Source: Meiothermus sp.
GTDB lineage: Bacteria; Deinococcota; Deinococci; Deinococcales; Thermaceae
Length of the DNA stretch: 64,000 bases
NCBI GenBank assembly: GCA_026004095.1
Contig: BPIL01000012.1
Span: forward strand, 1-64,000
Direction: 5' to 3'
Shown: positions 62,828 to 64,000 of the stretch, in pieces
How the letters are laid out: each line of letters opens with the position of its first letter
How positions within the stretch are numbered: the first letter of the stretch is position 1
Made by a program: the position numbers and the translations under genes
The notes under the pieces: generated by a model
What the model was told of the DNA's origin: nothing
What the model saw: only the letters and a program-made list of their open reading frames with translations
Databases searched by the model: none

Positions 62828-64000
62828 CTATCTCCTGAACAAACCCCGTCCCCCTCGAGCCTGCTGCTTGGCCAGGGTTTTCAGCATCTGCTTGGTGTCC
62901 TCGAAGGTTTTGATGAGGCGGTTAACCTCCTGCACCGTCGTGCCAGAACCCGCCGCAATGCGCTTGCGGCGCGAGGCATTCAGAATGCGGGGGTCGCGGC
63001 GTTCTTTAGGGGTCATGGAGAGCACGATGGCCTCCATGCGATTAACCTGCTTTTCGTCCACCGAGAAGCCGGGGGGTAGCATTCTGGATATACCCGGTAT
63101 CATGCCCAGGATCTCGGTGAAGCTGCCCATCTTGCGCATCTGGCGCATCTGGGTGATGAGGTCCTCGAGGGTGATCTCCTTGAGGTCTTTTTGCGGAGCC
63201 TCGAGCTCGGCCTGCCTGGCTTTTTCCAGAAGGGTCTGCAGGTCGCCCATGCCCAGAATGCGCTGGGCCAGCCGATCGGGATAGAAGGGCTCCAGGCCCT
63301 CGATTTTTTCTGAAACCCCCGCAAAGTAGATGGGTTTGCCGGTCACGTAGCGGGCCGAAAGCGCCGCGCCGCCCCGGGCGTCGCCGTCGAGCTTGGTCAG
63401 GATCAGGCCGGTGACCCCAATGCGCTCGTCGAAGGCTTTGGAGACGTTCAGGGCCTCCTGGCCGGTCATGCTGTCCACCACCAGCAGGGTCTCGGATGGG
63501 CCCAGCACCTGCTTGAGCTGGGCCAACTCGTCCATCAGGGCCTGGTCGATCTGGAGGCGGCCCGCCGTATCCACAATCACCAGGTCGCGGTAGTCAAAGG
63601 TCAGGTGTTGTTGCAGGCGCGCGCGGGTGGTCTCGGGCCGCTCGCCATCGGCGACCTCGAGAACCGGCACCCCGATTTTCTCCCCCAGGATGCGGAGCTG
63701 CTCGCGGGCCGCGGGCCGCTGGGTATCGGCCGCGACCAGCAGCGGACGCCGCCCCTTGGACTTGTAGAAGTGGGCCAGCTTACCCGAGGTGGTGGTCTTA
63801 CCCGAGCCCTGCAGCCCCACCATGAACCACAGGTTGCCCTCGTTCTTGAGCAGGGGCTGTTTGGCCTCCCCACCCAGCATCTCGACCAGCTCTTCGTAAA
63901 CCACGCTCAGGATCTGCTCCGCCGGGGTCAGGCTCTCCAGCACGGCCTGGCCCAGGGTCTTCTCCTGCACCTTGTTTACGAAGTTTTTAGCCACCTCGAA
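62828..64000 (-). CDS. ffh: Signal recognition particle protein Ffh, C-terminal 390 residues
   Basis: The frame is open to the window edge, so the start lies outside. Ffh is the SRP GTPase that delivers nascent membrane proteins to FtsY. G-domain motifs: [15 protein letters not shown] (P loop), [16 protein letters not shown] (G3), [14 protein letters not shown] (G4) and [12 protein letters not shown]. The M domain follows from about visible residue 225 ([40 protein letters not shown]) and ends GGRGLFRR. It heads the rpsP-rplS ribosomal operon. Confidence 0.96.
   Translation of the reverse strand, partial: FEVAKNFVNKVQEKTLGQAVLESLTPAEQILSVVYEELVEMLGGEAKQPLLKNEGNLWFMVGLQGSGKTTTSGKLAHFYKSKGRRPLLVAADTQRPAAREQLRILGEKIGVPVLEVADGERPETTRARLQQHLTFDYRDLVIVDTAGRLQIDQALMDELAQLKQVLGPSETLLVVDSMTGQEALNVSKAFDERIGVTGLILTKLDGDARGGAALSARYVTGKPIYFAGVSEKIEGLEPFYPDRLAQRILGMGDLQTLLEKARQAELEAPQKDLKEITLEDLITQMRQMRKMGSFTEILGMIPGISRMLPPGFSVDEKQVNRMEAIVLSMTPKERRDPRILNASRRKRIAAGSGTTVQEVNRLIKTFEDTKQMLKTLAKQQARGGRGLFRR

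Overview
The window looks like chromosomal DNA of a high-GC member of the Thermaceae, most likely Meiothermus. This rests on the frequent CTCGAG-rich codon style, the alanine/glutamate-rich tail on ribosomal protein L19, the Thermus-like minor-pilin/ComZ-like operon and the many secreted lipoproteins. No rRNA, tRNA or CRISPR array was seen. Assignments come from reading the translated sequence; no database search was run.

Layout: 1-0.8 kb, end of rimO. 1-6.3 kb, potassium uptake: trkA, trkH and a second trkH broken by an IS701-like element. 6.4-12.3 kb, luxS and mtnN (activated methyl cycle) flanking a minus-strand minor-pilin operon with a 912-residue ComZ/PilX-like protein. 12.4-22.6 kb, prs, a subtilase lipoprotein, a SARP/BTAD-type regulator and a very large multi-GAF HD-GYP gene broken by a second, apparently identical IS701-like copy. 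22.7-27.6 kb, an amino-acid ABC transporter operon with an XRE-cupin regulator, a ureohydrolase and an aminotransferase. 27.8-33.9 kb, a compact eight-gene type II secretion/type IV pilus-like cluster. 34-45.3 kb, an APC permease, two-component proteins, envelope glycan enzymes, a ComEA-like protein and a short tatA. 45.4-49.7 kb, a structured leader RNA, a P-loop kinase and a duplicated-permease ABC transporter. 49.7-60.3 kb, secreted lipoproteins and a second subtilase, broken by an ISAs1-like element. 60.4-64 kb, rplS, trmD, rimM, khpA, rpsP and ffh.

The most interesting signal is a promoter architecture shared by four scattered genes, two subtilases and two beta-propeller lipoproteins: GTTCATG, 4 nt, a second GTT-type heptamer, 10 nt, then a -10 hexamer. 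The 11-bp-spaced direct repeats close to the -10 box are what SARP-family activators bind, and a SARP-type regulator is encoded directly upstream of one of the four. This suggests a small extracytoplasmic protease/lipoprotein regulon. The second is a leader of about 165 nt upstream of the 45.7-49.7 kb ABC operon. It has a consensus promoter, a long paired helix and a terminator hairpin that also buries the ribosome binding site; I could not assign it to a known riboswitch class.

Three insertions each broke a gene, and in each case removing the element and one target copy restores an open frame. They left target duplications of 5, 5 and 10 bp, so they look recent.
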